Positions 9,096 through 18,113 of a DNA stretch of 64,000 nt are shown piece after piece. Below the pieces are notes generated by a model, which saw nothing but the letters and a program-made list of their open reading frames with translations, was not told the origin of the DNA and did not search any database. Source of the stretch: Actinomyces sp. AC-20-1 (GTDB lineage: Bacteria > Actinomycetota > Actinomycetes > Actinomycetales > Actinomycetaceae); the NCBI RefSeq assembly GCF_023369555.1, contig NZ_JACJVC010000001.1, forward strand, positions 124,001 to 188,000. Direction: 5' to 3'. Numbering within the stretch: position 1 is the stretch's first letter; every line of letters begins with the position of its first letter. Both the position numbers and the translations under genes were made by a program.

Positions 9096-9146
9096 ATGTG
9101 TCAGGACACCGGTTGCCGGCGTCCCGCCCCTCCCCCGTCCCCGTGA
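9096..9146 (+). CDS. Candidate 16-codon leader peptide before the surface protein
   Basis: A short frame, ATG to TGA, encodes MCQDTGCRRPAPPPSP. It begins 9 nt after a TAGACT hexamer, so it would be read from the very 5' end of the mRNA, and its stop runs into the GGAGG that serves the downstream GTG. Start, position and Cys content are suggestive, but a chance frame of this length is quite possible. Confidence 0.25.
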   Translation: MCQDTGCRRPAPPPSP

Positions 9147-9159
9147 GGAGGCCCCCTCC

Positions 9160-11787
9160 GTGCCTGCTGCGACACCAGTACCGCCCCGCTCCCGCCCCCT
9201 GCGCAGCGCCGTCGCCCTGCTCGCCTGCGCCTGCCTCAGCGCGCTGGGCGTGCTCGCCGTCGGCGCCCCGGCCAGCGCCGTGTACTCCAACCCGTCGACG
9301 AGCGCCAGTGGCTACTCGGGCATGATCGACTGGCTCGACTGGGACGGTGCGAGCAACACGCGCGACTGCACCTACACGGTCGGGCAGGCGCCGCATGAGG
9401 GCAGGTGCATCCCGGCCGACGGGTCGACCACCTCGACCATGTGGTCCTCCCCGCGGCGGCAACACCATCGGCCTGGCCAACCAGCGCGAGGGAAGAGGCC
9501 GCTCGGGGTACAGCTGGGAAGCCAGCTGGGGCACCACCGATGACCCTGGCACACCGGGGATCGTCACCTTCAGCGTCAGCTGCGAGACCTACCTGTTCAG
9601 GACCGGCAACGACTCGCTGACAAAAGCGGACCTGCCCTCCCTCATGGGTGACAGCAGCAACTACCGGAAGCTGCCGATGGAGGGCATGGTCGTCGCCGAC
9701 GCCGAGTCCTCGAGCTGGACCACCCGCAACCGCGAGTACATCGTCGTCGAGAGCCCCGTGCAGCAGTACCAGCTGCTCGAGCGGTTCCGCTCCCCGGGCT
9801 GCAGCACCACGGCGGTCGCGAAGATGGGGTCCTGGACCGCCAACGAGGTCAGTCATGATGGGTTGAAGATCCACTCCAACACCCAACAGTGCGCGAGCTC
9901 GGGCTCGACATGGGCCGGCCCGGCCACCGTCATGTTCATGAAGGGCGCGACCTCCCTCAACGTCAAGGTCGCGGGCAACGGGCGCAGCGCCGTGGCGCTC
10001 GGCGTCGTGTCCTACATGGACTTCGGCGACGCGCCAGCCGGCTACGGCGTGGCGGGCGCCTCCTTCCAGCCCACGTGGAGCGGGGCCTCGGTCCCCCTGT
10101 CCAGCACCCCGGTCAACCTTTTCGCCGCCTCCCAGGACCTCGCCACGGCCGGCACTGCCCTGCCCCACCTCGGCACGACCATCGACGCCGAGAGCGCACA
10201 GGTCCACACCGACGGCGCCGACCACGACGACACCCACGGCACCGACGACGAGGACGGCTGGAGCGTCACGGACATCAGGACCCAGCCGGGGGCCACCTAC
10301 ACGACGCGGGTCACCTGCGCGAGCAGCGACAGCGCGCCCGTGCGTGCCTGGATCGACTGGAACCGCGACGGCACCTTCGGCAAGGGAGAGCAGTCCGAGG
10401 ACGCCGCCTGCACCGGCGGCAGCGCCACCCTCACATGGACGGTCCCGGACGACGTCCAGCGCTCCGTGGCGGATGAGTCGGCTGCGACCTACACGCGCGT
10501 GCGCATCGTCGCCGCCACGGACGCCGATCAGCTGCCCCCCACGGGCGTGACGACCTCGGGCGAGGTCGAGGACTACCGGTCAACGTCTACGTCCCCACCC
10601 TCACCCTGGTCAAGACGGTGGGCAACACCCTTGCGCCGGGCACGACCGGCCTGGAACCCGGGGCCTGGACCCTGAGCGGGGCCCGGGGAGCAGACTCTCT
10701 CCTGTCCGGCGCGGGACAGGCCCCCGAGACGGTCGTCACGGCCGGCGAGGTCGCGCTGAGCGAGGCCAGCGCCGAGGACCGGGCCCCGGGCTACACCGCC
10801 TCGGCGTGGACCTGCCAGCAGGCGGAGGGCACCGTGCCGGGAGGCTCCGCCTACAGCACCACGGTCTCCTCCACGGCCGGCACCGGCGCGGGCACGGTGA
10901 CCGTGAGGAACCAGGACCGCGTGGTCTGCACGATCGCCAACACCGCCCAGCCGGCCACCCTCACCTGGACGAAGACCGACCCGAGCGGCAGACAGCTGGC
11001 GGGCTCTGAGTGGACGCTGACCCCCACCGACCCCGCCGGCGCCCCGGTGACGGTCGTGGACAACGGCACCGGTGACCAGGACCCCGCGGACGGCGCCTTG
11101 TCCGTCACCGGTCTGCCCTGGGGCACCTACACCCTGGAGGAGACCAGGGCCCCGGCCGGCTACCAGCGGCTCACGTCCTCCACCACCGTCACCGTCACGG
11201 GGGCCAGCACCGACCTCACGGCGAGCGCCGGGCAGCAGGAGAACAGGCCGGTCCCGGTGAGCCTGTCCTGGCGCAAGACCGACGGCACCGCCGCCCTGTC
11301 CGGCTCGGAGTGGTCCCTGACGGGCACGGGCATCGACGCCAGCGCCATCGACCTCGGCACCATCACCGACTGCACGGGCACGTGCACGGGCCTGTCCGAC
11401 ACCGACGCCGCCGCGGGCTCCTTCACCCTCACCGGGCTCACCTACGGCACCTACACGCTGACGGAGACGAGGGCGCCGGCCGGGTTCGTCCGCGACGACA
11501 CCGCCACACGGACAATCACCATCGCAGCCGACCCAGACGACGCCACCCGGGCCGTCGTCACGGTGACGGGACCGCAGGGCACGACGACGAAGGTCTCCAC
11601 CGGCTCGCCGGAGACGGTGAGTGTGTCGGTCGGCGAGATCACCAACGACAAGGCCCCCGTTCCCGGGCTGCCGCTGACAGGCGGGATGGGCACTGACACC
11701 TTCCTCATGGCCGCAGGCGTGGCGGCACTGCTGGCGCTCCTCGCGGCGGGCCTGGTCACCCGGCGGCGCCGGGCCTCACAGGCTTGA
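9160..11787 (+). pseudogene. LPXTG-anchored surface protein with GEVED and CnaB/SpaA domains, two frameshifts
   Basis: A GTG at 9160 behind GAGGAGG opens a signal peptide (Ala-rich helix ending GAPASA). The reading continues to about 9455, then needs a +1 shift at a CCCCG run to reach an N-terminal adhesin-like region and a GEVED domain (DFGDAPAGYG, AWIDWNRDGTF, GEVEDYR). A second shift near 10580, where one G appears missing after GACTACCG, restores the first frame. Then come two CnaB-type isopeptide domains with Lys (LTWTKTD, LSWRKTD) and Glu (YTLEETRAPAGY, YTLTETRAPAGF), the sorting motif LPLTG, a membrane helix and an Arg tail. Corrected length would be ~875 residues. The shifts cancel, so sequencing error, phase variation or decay remain possible. 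Confidence 0.85.
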
Positions 11788-11821
11788 CAGGCATGGCGGA
11801 TTTGGCCGGTCCGCTGATCCC

Positions 11822-11909
11822 GCCGGTCTGACCGGGCCGGTGGGTCTGCCCGCCCGGCCGGTCCGGCGGTCCTTCCGGCCCGGCGGGGCTGCCGGTCTGA
11901 CCGGCCCGG
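11822..11909. repeat. Degenerate GCCGGTCTGACCGG repeats after the surface-protein gene
   Basis: The 147-bp gap after the surface protein is built from variants of GCCGGTCnG. The 14-mer GCCGGTCTGACCGG occurs identically at 11822 and 11891, and each copy is itself nearly palindromic. It could fold as a terminator between the convergent surface-protein and mutM genes. Confidence 0.5.
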
Positions 11910-11934
11910 CCGGCCGGATGGTCCGGCGCGCCGC

Positions 11935-13029
11935 TCAGGCCGGCCGGCGCCGGGTGCGCGGGCGCGTCTGGCAGCGCGGGCAGCTCGTGTGGCTGCGTCC
12001 GCCGACGACCTCGGTGCGCAGGGGCGTCTCGCAGCGCCGGCAGGGCCGGCCCTGGCGGCCGTAAGCGGCCAGGCTGCGCGCAAAGAACCCCGCGGCACCC
12101 TCGGCGTCGACGTAGAGGGCGTCGAAGCTCGTGCCCCCGGCCGCCAGGGCCCGCCGCATGACCTCAGCGGTGGCCTCCAGGAGACGGGCGAGGACCCGCG
12201 GCCCCAGCGCGCTGCCCCGGCGCAGGCCGTGCACGCGCGCGGCCCACAGGCCCTCGTCCGCGTAGATGTTGCCCACCCCGGAGACGACCGACTGGTCCAT
12301 GAGAAGGGTCTTGACGGCCCGCGAGGAGGCCCGCACCCGCTCCACCACCGCCGCCCGGTCCAGGTGGGGGTCGAGCAGGTCGCGCGCGATGTGGGTGGCG
12401 TCCTCGGGCAGGAGCGCCTGTGCCGACCCCAGGCCGCCGGGACCACCGTCCGCGGTGGGGACGAGCCTCACCAGGTGCAGGCCGCCGAGCATGCGCTGGT
12501 CGACCAGGTCCAGGGCCGCACCACCCATTCCAACGGCCCCGCCGGCACTGACGGCCTCGGGCGCCGGGCCCGCGCCGGCCGCCCGGGGTCCGGGGCCGCC
12601 CTCGCGGGCGGACAGGTGCAGGCGCACACGCAGGTGACGCGGCCGCACGGACAGGTCGCGCACGAGGCTGGGGGCGCGCGTCGCCGTGAGGTCAGCGGGA
12701 GCCTCACCGGGGGCGGCGAGGTAGCGCGAGGGGTCATCGCCGGGCTGTGGACCACCGACCGGGGTGGTGCCGCGCACGAGGAGCTGACCGCTCATCCCCA
12801 GGTGGGAGCTCAGGGCGGTGCCGTCGTCGAGCGGCAGCCACATGAGCTTGCCCCGCCTCACCGCGGCGGTGAGCACCCGCCCTGTCAGGCCCTGGACGAA
12901 GGCCTCGGCACCTCCCTCCTGGCGCCGCAGGGGCCGCGGGTCGAGGACCTCGACGGCGGTGACGGTGCGGCCGACGACGTGGCGCGCCAGGCCGGCGCGC
13001 ACGGACTCGACCTCGGGGAGCTCGGGCAC
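11935..13029 (-). CDS. mutM: Formamidopyrimidine-DNA glycosylase (MutM/Fpg)
   Basis: Bifunctional glycosylase/AP lyase that removes 8-oxoguanine. The protein begins MPELPEVE, giving the catalytic N-terminal Pro and Glu; Lys60 is the conserved Lys; SVVSGVGNIYADEGLW is the helix-two-turn-helix signature; and a C-x2-C-x16-C-x2-C zinc finger spans ~331-354. At 364 residues it is clearly longer than usual (~270-290), largely from Gly/Ala/Pro-rich insertions around residues 85-120 and 140-175. The start is GTG, 3 bp after the rnc stop, so it is the last gene of the coaD-side operon. Confidence 0.95.
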   Translation of the reverse strand: MPELPEVESVRAGLARHVVGRTVTAVEVLDPRPLRRQEGGAEAFVQGLTGRVLTAAVRRGKLMWLPLDDGTALSSHLGMSGQLLVRGTTPVGGPQPGDDPSRYLAAPGEAPADLTATRAPSLVRDLSVRPRHLRVRLHLSAREGGPGPRAAGAGPAPEAVSAGGAVGMGGAALDLVDQRMLGGLHLVRLVPTADGGPGGLGSAQALLPEDATHIARDLLDPHLDRAAVVERVRASSRAVKTLLMDQSVVSGVGNIYADEGLWAARVHGLRRGSALGPRVLARLLEATAEVMRRALAAGGTSFDALYVDAEGAAGFFARSLAAYGRQGRPCRRCETPLRTEVVGGRSHTSCPRCQTRPRTRRRPA

Positions 13030-13032
13030 GGC

Positions 13033-13818
13033 TCAGCCGAGCCCCAGGTCGGCGCGCAGGGCCTCGGTGACCCCGGGGATCGTCAGACCCCCGTCGCCGT
13101 GGGAGGCGAGGATGGTGGCGTAGGCGCCCTCGGCGGCCGCGTGCTCGGCGACCTTCTTCGAGGGGCCGCTGCCCGTGCCGCGCACCTCGCCGGCAACGAC
13201 GGCGGAGGCGCTGAAGACGAGCGCGTGCTCGGGCCCCTCGCTCGTGACCTCGTAAGAGGGGGCGCCCAGGCGGTGGACGGCGGCCAGCTCCTGCAGGCTC
13301 GTCTTCCAGTCCAGGCCGGCGCCGCGCGAGGGCGCGGCCTCGAGCAGGCGGGCGACGAGCCGGGTGACGACCTCACGGGTGGGCTCCAGGCCCTGGGTGA
13401 GGTAGGTGGCGCCGATGAGGGCCTCGACGGTGTCGGCCAGGATCGAGTCCTTGTCCCGGCCACCGGACAGGGCCTCGCCCTTGCCGAGCCGGATGAACTC
13501 CCCCAGGCCCAGGTCCCGGGCGACGGCGGCCAGGGCGGGCTCGGAGACGGTGGCGGCGCGCATCTTGGCGAGCTGGCCCTCCGGCACCTCGGGGTGGTCG
13601 TGGTAGAGGCGCTCGGTGACGATGATCTGCAGGACCGCGTCGCCGAGGAACTCCAGGCGCTCGTTGGTGGGCAGACCGCCGTTCTCGTGCGCCCAGGAGC
13701 GGTGCGTGAGGGCCAGCTCGAGCAGCGCGGGCTCGATGCCGGGCCCCCACCGGTAGACGAGGGTCTCGACGTCGGTGCGGGCGGGTGGGGCCTGCCGCTT
13801 CTGGGAGCCGCGGGCCAT
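13033..13818 (-). CDS. rnc: Ribonuclease III
   Basis: 261-residue double-strand RNA endonuclease for rRNA and mRNA processing. The signature [12 protein letters not shown] holds the metal-binding acidic residues, a second acidic site is in DTVEALIGA, and a C-terminal double-stranded-RNA-binding domain starts near [11 protein letters not shown]. The ATG overlaps the yceD stop by one base (TGATG). The upstream extension of the frame is Arg-rich shadow sequence and was excluded. Confidence 0.96.
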   Translation of the reverse strand: MARGSQKRQAPPARTDVETLVYRWGPGIEPALLELALTHRSWAHENGGLPTNERLEFLGDAVLQIIVTERLYHDHPEVPEGQLAKMRAATVSEPALAAVARDLGLGEFIRLGKGEALSGGRDKDSILADTVEALIGATYLTQGLEPTREVVTRLVARLLEAAPSRGAGLDWKTSLQELAAVHRLGAPSYEVTSEGPEHALVFSASAVVAGEVRGTGSGPSKKVAEHAAAEGAYATILASHGDGGLTIPGVTEALRADLGLG

Positions 13819-14402
13819 CAGGCCAGCTCCTCGCCGCCGGCGGCGTCGGGCACGTCGCCGGAGGCGGTGTCGTCCAGGAGCCCGGCCAGGGCGGACCAGC
13901 GCGGGTCGAGGACCTCGTGGTGGTGGTCGGCGGGCAGGTCGTCCAGCCTCTCCCCGCAGTGCGGGCACAGCCCGCCGCAGTCCTCACGGCACAGGGGCCT
14001 GAGGGGCAGGTCGAGAACGAGGGCGTCGCGCAGGGCCGGCTCGAGGTCGAGGATCGTGTCCCCCAGGAGGAAGACGTCGTCGGCCTCCTCGTCCCCCTCG
14101 GCCCGCTGGGCGGCGGCGGCCTCGGGCAGGTAGTAGAGCTCGTCGAAGGAGACCCGGTGCTCCTCGTCGATGTCGCGCAGGCAGCGCACGCACTCGGCGT
14201 GGACGTGGGCATCCGCCCCGCCGCGCACGAGGACGCCGTCGTCGACACTCGTGAGGGTGGCGTCGACGACGAGGGGCGTGCCGGGCGCGGCGCCGATGAC
14301 CCCGGTGCCCAGGCCCTCGGGGGCCGCCAGGTCGAGGTGGACGGCCTTGGTGGAGCCGACCTGCCGGGGCAGGTCGACGATGTCGATGACGAGCGTGCTC
14401 AC
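13818..14402 (-). CDS. YceD/DUF177 family 23S rRNA accumulation protein
   Basis: 194-residue member of the YceD (DUF177) family, linked in bacteria and plants to 23S rRNA accumulation. Cysteines at AECVRC and in [15 protein letters not shown] form the likely metal site of actinobacterial members. The start is GTG with a nearby AGGAGGACT. In many actinobacteria rpmF (ribosomal protein L32) lies between this gene and rnc; here the two overlap and no L32 frame is present. Confidence 0.88.
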   Translation of the reverse strand: MSTLVIDIVDLPRQVGSTKAVHLDLAAPEGLGTGVIGAAPGTPLVVDATLTSVDDGVLVRGGADAHVHAECVRCLRDIDEEHRVSFDELYYLPEAAAAQRAEGDEEADDVFLLGDTILDLEPALRDALVLDLPLRPLCREDCGGLCPHCGERLDDLPADHHHEVLDPRWSALAGLLDDTASGDVPDAAGGEELA

Positions 14403-14439
14403 GAGTCCTCCTGTCGGTCCGGGTCGCCGAGGTTACCGG

Positions 14440-15027
14440 TCAGTGCTGGGGCGCCGCGGCGGCGGGGTCGACGGACCAGCCGGCGCGCCTGCGCCCGATC
14501 CCCTCCGCCCCCGGCTCGACCGACTGCGCCCAGCGCTGGGCGGCGTCGGCCTGGGTCAGCCGTCCGGCCAGGACCTCGCGTCCGGCCCGGACCTGGTCCG
14601 CGATCCTGCCCAGCTCGATCTCGAGCCCGGCCAGGCAGCGGTCGGAGTAGTCGTCGGCGCCGTGGCGCAGGGCGGTGGCGCGCTCCTCGGCGGCGGCGAT
14701 GATGGTGTCGGCCCGGTCGTTGGCCAGCCGCACGACCGTCTCGCCGGCGACCAGGCGCTCGGCCTCCTCCTGGGCGCGCATGACGATCCGCTCGGACTCC
14801 TCGCGCCCCCGGTCGAGGACGGCGCCGGCGTCGGCGACGATCTCCTCGGCCCGGCGCACGGCGCTGGGCACGGCGGAGCGGGCGCGGTCGATGAGGTCAA
14901 GCGCCTCCTCGCGGTTGACGATGGCGGAGGCGCTCATCGGCATGGAGCGGGCGCCGGCGATGAGGGTGTCGAGCTCGTCGAGGATGCGCAGGAGGTCGTC
15001 TCCAGCGTCGTGTCCGGTCGTGGTCAC
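14440..15027 (-). CDS. SepIVA/DivIVA-like coiled-coil septation protein
   Basis: 195-residue, almost entirely helical protein rich in Glu, Ala and Arg, with heptad-type sequence over ~35-150. In mycobacteria the gene between coaD and yceD is SepIVA, a DivIVA-domain septation factor, and position, length and composition match. It has no membrane segment. The GTG start has GGAAGGAC upstream. Role in septum or membrane-domain organisation is inferred from synteny. Confidence 0.72.
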   Translation of the reverse strand: MTTTGHDAGDDLLRILDELDTLIAGARSMPMSASAIVNREEALDLIDRARSAVPSAVRRAEEIVADAGAVLDRGREESERIVMRAQEEAERLVAGETVVRLANDRADTIIAAAEERATALRHGADDYSDRCLAGLEIELGRIADQVRAGREVLAGRLTQADAAQRWAQSVEPGAEGIGRRRAGWSVDPAAAAPQH

Positions 15028-15092
15028 GAGGGTCGTCCTTCCGTGTGGTCGTGCGGTCCGCGGTGGTCGGGGTGTCCTGGGTCCGTCCCGGC

Positions 15093-15647
15093 TCAGTGGG
15101 GCGCCCGGGGCGGGTCCTGGCCCAGGGCGCGGCTCAGTGCCCGGGCGACGCAGGCCGGCACGTGGGCGGTGACGTCGCCGCCGTGGGAGGCGATGTCCTT
15201 GACGTGGGAGGAGGAGACATGCGCGTGCGCCGGGCCGGCGGCCAGGAACACGGTCTCGGGCCCCCCGAGCTCCCGGTTGAGCAGGGCCATAGGGGCCTCG
15301 GCGTCCAGGTCGGTGCCCGAGCGCAGGCCCTTGACGATGGCGGTGGCGCCGCGGCTGCGGCAGTAGCGCGCGACGAGGCCGTCGACGACGTCAACCTCGG
15401 CGCCCTCGAGGTGGGCCAGGCTGCGGCGGGCGAGCGCGACGCGCTCCTCAACGCTGAGCAGGTGGCGGCCGGACTTCGCGGCGTTGTGGGCGATGACGAC
15501 GGCGACGCGGTCGAAGAGCGTCAGGGCGCGTGTGACGACGTCCACGTGCCCGAGGGTGATCGGGTCGAAGCTGCCGGGGTAGACCGCGAGCGTGCGCGCG
15601 CCGGTGGCGGCGGGCGGCGGGACGGTCGGGAGGGGTGCGGCGCTCAC
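15093..15647 (-). CDS. coaD: Phosphopantetheine adenylyltransferase
   Basis: 184-residue enzyme that makes dephospho-CoA from 4'-phosphopantetheine and ATP, the penultimate step of CoA synthesis. Family marks are YPGSFDPITLGH (T/HxGH nucleotidyltransferase site), AIVKGLRSGTD and the C-terminal SSSHVKDIA. The chosen start is GTG at 15647, with TACCGT 6 nt upstream and no Shine-Dalgarno, so a leaderless message is likely. The N-terminus carries ~20 extra Pro/Ala-rich residues. Confidence 0.95.
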   Translation of the reverse strand: MSAAPLPTVPPPAATGARTLAVYPGSFDPITLGHVDVVTRALTLFDRVAVVIAHNAAKSGRHLLSVEERVALARRSLAHLEGAEVDVVDGLVARYCRSRGATAIVKGLRSGTDLDAEAPMALLNRELGGPETVFLAAGPAHAHVSSSHVKDIASHGGDVTAHVPACVARALSRALGQDPPRAPH

Positions 15648-15653
15648 CCTGCG

Positions 15654-15659
15654 ACGGTA
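15654..15659 (-). promoter_or_regulatory. -10-like hexamer for leaderless coaD
   Basis: TACCGT on the minus strand ends 6 nt before the coaD GTG. It lies at the coaD end of the 321-bp divergent gap that also holds the 19-bp repeat array. Confidence 0.45.
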
Positions 15660-15792
15660 TCGGCCCTGGGCCCCGGTGGCGCCGGGGCGCGCCGCGCGGG
15701 CTCCACGGTGCGGGTCACACGGTTCCCGCACGGGCCACGGGGTGGTCAGGCCCGGGGAGGGCCCGGGGCTGTCACAGTCCGGTCCTGTGCGC

Positions 15793-15923
15793 CCGGTGGA
15801 CAACGTGCGCGCCGGTGGACCACGTGGATGACGCCTGCAGGTTGTCCTGCCGGCGACAGGTTGTCCTTGGGACGGCAGGTGGTCCGTCCAGCAGGGGGTG
15901 GTCCGCGCCGCGGCGGGTTGTCC
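15793..15923. repeat. Seven-copy 19-bp-periodic GGTKGTCC repeat array
   Basis: Five direct GGTKGTCC octamers start at 15840, 15859, 15878, 15897 and 15916, each exactly 19 bp apart. Upstream, two copies in the opposite sense lie in CCGGTGGACMACGTG at 15793 and 15812, also 19 bp apart. The sequence between octamers is not conserved. The array fills the divergent coaD-rsmD gap and is not part of a gene. It resembles a multi-operator or iteron arrangement more than a coding repeat, since 19 is not a multiple of 3. Confidence 0.8.
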
Positions 15924-15955
15924 GTCGGGAGACGGACCAGGACGGACAGGGCGGC

Positions 15956-15961
15956 TAGGCT
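15956..15961 (+). promoter_or_regulatory. -10-like hexamer for leaderless rsmD
   Basis: TAGGCT ends 7 nt before the rsmD ATG, with no Shine-Dalgarno. It lies 33 bp after the last GGTKGTCC repeat, so a protein bound to the array would sit near the -35 region. Confidence 0.5.
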
Positions 15962-15968
15962 CCGCCCC

Positions 15969-16541
15969 ATGACGCGGATCGTGGCCGGCACCGCCGGCGG
16001 ACGCAGGATCGACGTGCCCCGCTCCGGCACCCGCCCCACCTCCGAGCGGGTGCGCGAGGCGCTATTCGGGCGCCTGGAGCACTACGACATCCTGCGCGGC
16101 GCCCGGGTCCTGGACCTGTGCGCCGGCTCGGGCGCCCTGGGCCTGGAGGCAGCCAGCCGCGGGGCCGCCGACGTCATCCTCGTCGACTCCTCCAGGGCCG
16201 CCACCCAGGTGTGCGAGCGCAACATCCGCTCCCTCGGGCTGCCGGGCGTGCGGGCGGTGACGGCCAGGGCCGCGACCTTCCTGGCGGGTACGGCGGGGAC
16301 TCCGGTGGACCTCGTGCTCATCGACCCTCCCTACGACGTCGACGAGGCCGGGGTCCTCGCCATGCTCGAGCCCCTGGGCCGCGAGCAGGACCCGTGGCTG
16401 GCGCCGGGCGCCGTCGTCGTCCTCGAGCGCTCGACCCGCTCACCGGAGCCGTCGTGGCCGGCGGGGCTGCGCCGTTTCAGCGAGAGGCGCTACGGGGAGA
16501 CGACCGTCTGGTTCGCCGAGCCGGCCAGGGCCGACGGGTAG
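15969..16541 (+). CDS. rsmD: 16S rRNA (guanine966-N2)-methyltransferase RsmD
   Basis: 190-residue SAM-dependent methyltransferase acting on G966 of 16S rRNA. It starts MTRIVAGTAGGRRI, followed by the RPTSERVREALF block, the SAM loop VLDLCAGSGALGLEA and the catalytic IDPPYD. The length is typical. The ATG is preceded by TAGGCT without a ribosome site. In many actinobacteria recG follows rsmD directly; here an ~8.4-kb sulfatase island on the other strand intervenes. Confidence 0.95.
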   Translation: MTRIVAGTAGGRRIDVPRSGTRPTSERVREALFGRLEHYDILRGARVLDLCAGSGALGLEAASRGAADVILVDSSRAATQVCERNIRSLGLPGVRAVTARAATFLAGTAGTPVDLVLIDPPYDVDEAGVLAMLEPLGREQDPWLAPGAVVVLERSTRSPEPSWPAGLRRFSERRYGETTVWFAEPARADG

Positions 16542-16583
16542 CGCCCCCTGCAGGGCTCGCCCGTACCCGCTGAGCGGGCCCGC

Positions 16584-18095
16584 TCAGGCCCGCTCCTCCC
16601 GGGCGAAAGGCACGTAGCGCTCGGCCTCCTCCCTGCGCCACACCGGGTGGATCTGGCCCTGGCCAGTGACCGGCTGCTCATAGGCGCGGGACCACGCCGT
16701 CTCATGCCGGGAGAACCAGTCCTCGAGATGGTCGCGCAGACGCTGACGCGTGGCTGCCAACGCATCATCCTGCGCGAGGTCGTGCCTCTCCTGCGGGTCC
16801 TGCTGGAGGTCGTAGAGCTCCTCGGGACCGTCGAAGCGGATAACGTACTTCCACCTCCCATCGCGGATCATCCTGGTCCCTCCGTACTCGTCGTAGACAA
16901 CCACGGGCTGGCGCGCGACCCGCTCGTGCTGGTCCTGGCTGAGCCAGGGCAGGAAGGACTCCCCTGCCCGCAGCGGGTCCGCTGGCGCCTTGACACCGGC
17001 CAGCTCGCACACGGTGGGGAAGAAGCTCAGAGCGGAGAGGTTGTCGGTGACGTGGCTGCCGGCTCCTGGCAGCCCAGCAGGACCCACCCGGTCGCGCAGC
17101 CCTTCGGGCACGTACATGACGAAGGGGACGGCGACCGAGCTCTCCCACATGTTGAGCGGGTAGGTTCCGTTGCCCTTGCCCCAGATCCCATGGTGCCCGC
17201 AGGCGAAGCCGTTGTCCGACATGTAGAGGATGATCGTCTCCTCCGCCAGGCCCAGTTGTTCCAGCTCCTCACGCAGCCGGCCAACGAGCCGGTCCACCCC
17301 GCTGAGCGAGGCGCAGTAGCCGCGCAGGCTCTGGTCGGGGTCCGCGAAAGAGTCTGCGAAGTCCTCCTTGCGCGCCCGGGTCCACGGGTGCGCGGGCTCT
17401 CGCGGTACGGAGGGGAAGTCGCAGTCCTCGTACAGCTCGAGCAGCTCGTGGGGGTGGTTGTCCTTGTCCCACGGTGTGTGGGGTGCTGTCGGGCAGACCT
17501 GGAGGTAGAAGGGCTGGTGGTCAGCCTGCCCCTCGTCGCGCTCACGCGCGTAGGTGCGCAGGAACTCCACCGCGTGCTGTGCGACGGCGTGCGTGAAGTA
17601 CTCGCTCTCGCTTGCCTGACGCCCCTCCTGCCAGATCGGGGCCTCGTAGTACGGTCCTCCACCGAAGCGGTGGGCGTACCACGAGGAGAACCCGGCAGCT
17701 GGCTGACGGGACTCCCCCACGTGCCACTTGCCTGACAGGGCGCACACGTACCCGGCACCGGACAGAACGGCCGGCAGGGTGGTGATGTCGTCCAGGTAAG
17801 TGTCCGGGTGGGCCTGCGGATGCTCGGTGCCCACAAGCCAGTCGTGGATCCCGTGTGCTGAGGGCATCCGGCCGGTCAGGAGTGAGGCGCGGGCCGGGGA
17901 GCAGACCGGAGAGGCGCAGTAGAAGCTGTCGAAGACGACCCCTTCCTGGGCGAGCTGCGCCAGGTGCGGCATCTGCAGCTCAGGCATCCTCCAGGGCACC
18001 GCCCACGGCCCCTGGTCATCGGTGAGGATGAACAGGAAACTGGGTTGGCGCACGTCTCTGCCCGGGGCAGGTGAGGGGGACTGCGCGGAAGTCAT
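16584..18095 (-). CDS. Cytoplasmic type I sulfatase (formylglycine, Cys-type)
   Basis: 503-residue alkaline-phosphatase-fold sulfatase hydrolysing a sulfate ester. The metal site begins at LTDDQG and the active site CSPARASLLTG carries Cys65 (Cys-x-Pro-x-Arg), which must be converted to formylglycine; the island's own maturase can do this. No signal peptide is present, so it would act on substrate already imported. The ATG has a strong AAGGAGGAAGG site. It is the last gene of the transport operon, 18 bp after the second permease. The substrate, a sulfated host glycan sugar, is inferred from the transporter context. Confidence 0.9.
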   Translation of the reverse strand: MTSAQSPSPAPGRDVRQPSFLFILTDDQGPWAVPWRMPELQMPHLAQLAQEGVVFDSFYCASPVCSPARASLLTGRMPSAHGIHDWLVGTEHPQAHPDTYLDDITTLPAVLSGAGYVCALSGKWHVGESRQPAAGFSSWYAHRFGGGPYYEAPIWQEGRQASESEYFTHAVAQHAVEFLRTYARERDEGQADHQPFYLQVCPTAPHTPWDKDNHPHELLELYEDCDFPSVPREPAHPWTRARKEDFADSFADPDQSLRGYCASLSGVDRLVGRLREELEQLGLAEETIILYMSDNGFACGHHGIWGKGNGTYPLNMWESSVAVPFVMYVPEGLRDRVGPAGLPGAGSHVTDNLSALSFFPTVCELAGVKAPADPLRAGESFLPWLSQDQHERVARQPVVVYDEYGGTRMIRDGRWKYVIRFDGPEELYDLQQDPQERHDLAQDDALAATRQRLRDHLEDWFSRHETAWSRAYEQPVTGQGQIHPVWRREEAERYVPFAREERA

Positions 18096-18113
18096 GGTGC
18101 CTTCCTCCTTCTT

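Noticed and set aside
15793-15923. The 19-bp array as a CRISPR
   Set aside because: Repeat units are only 8 bp, spacers 11 bp, orientation changes, and no cas gene is present.
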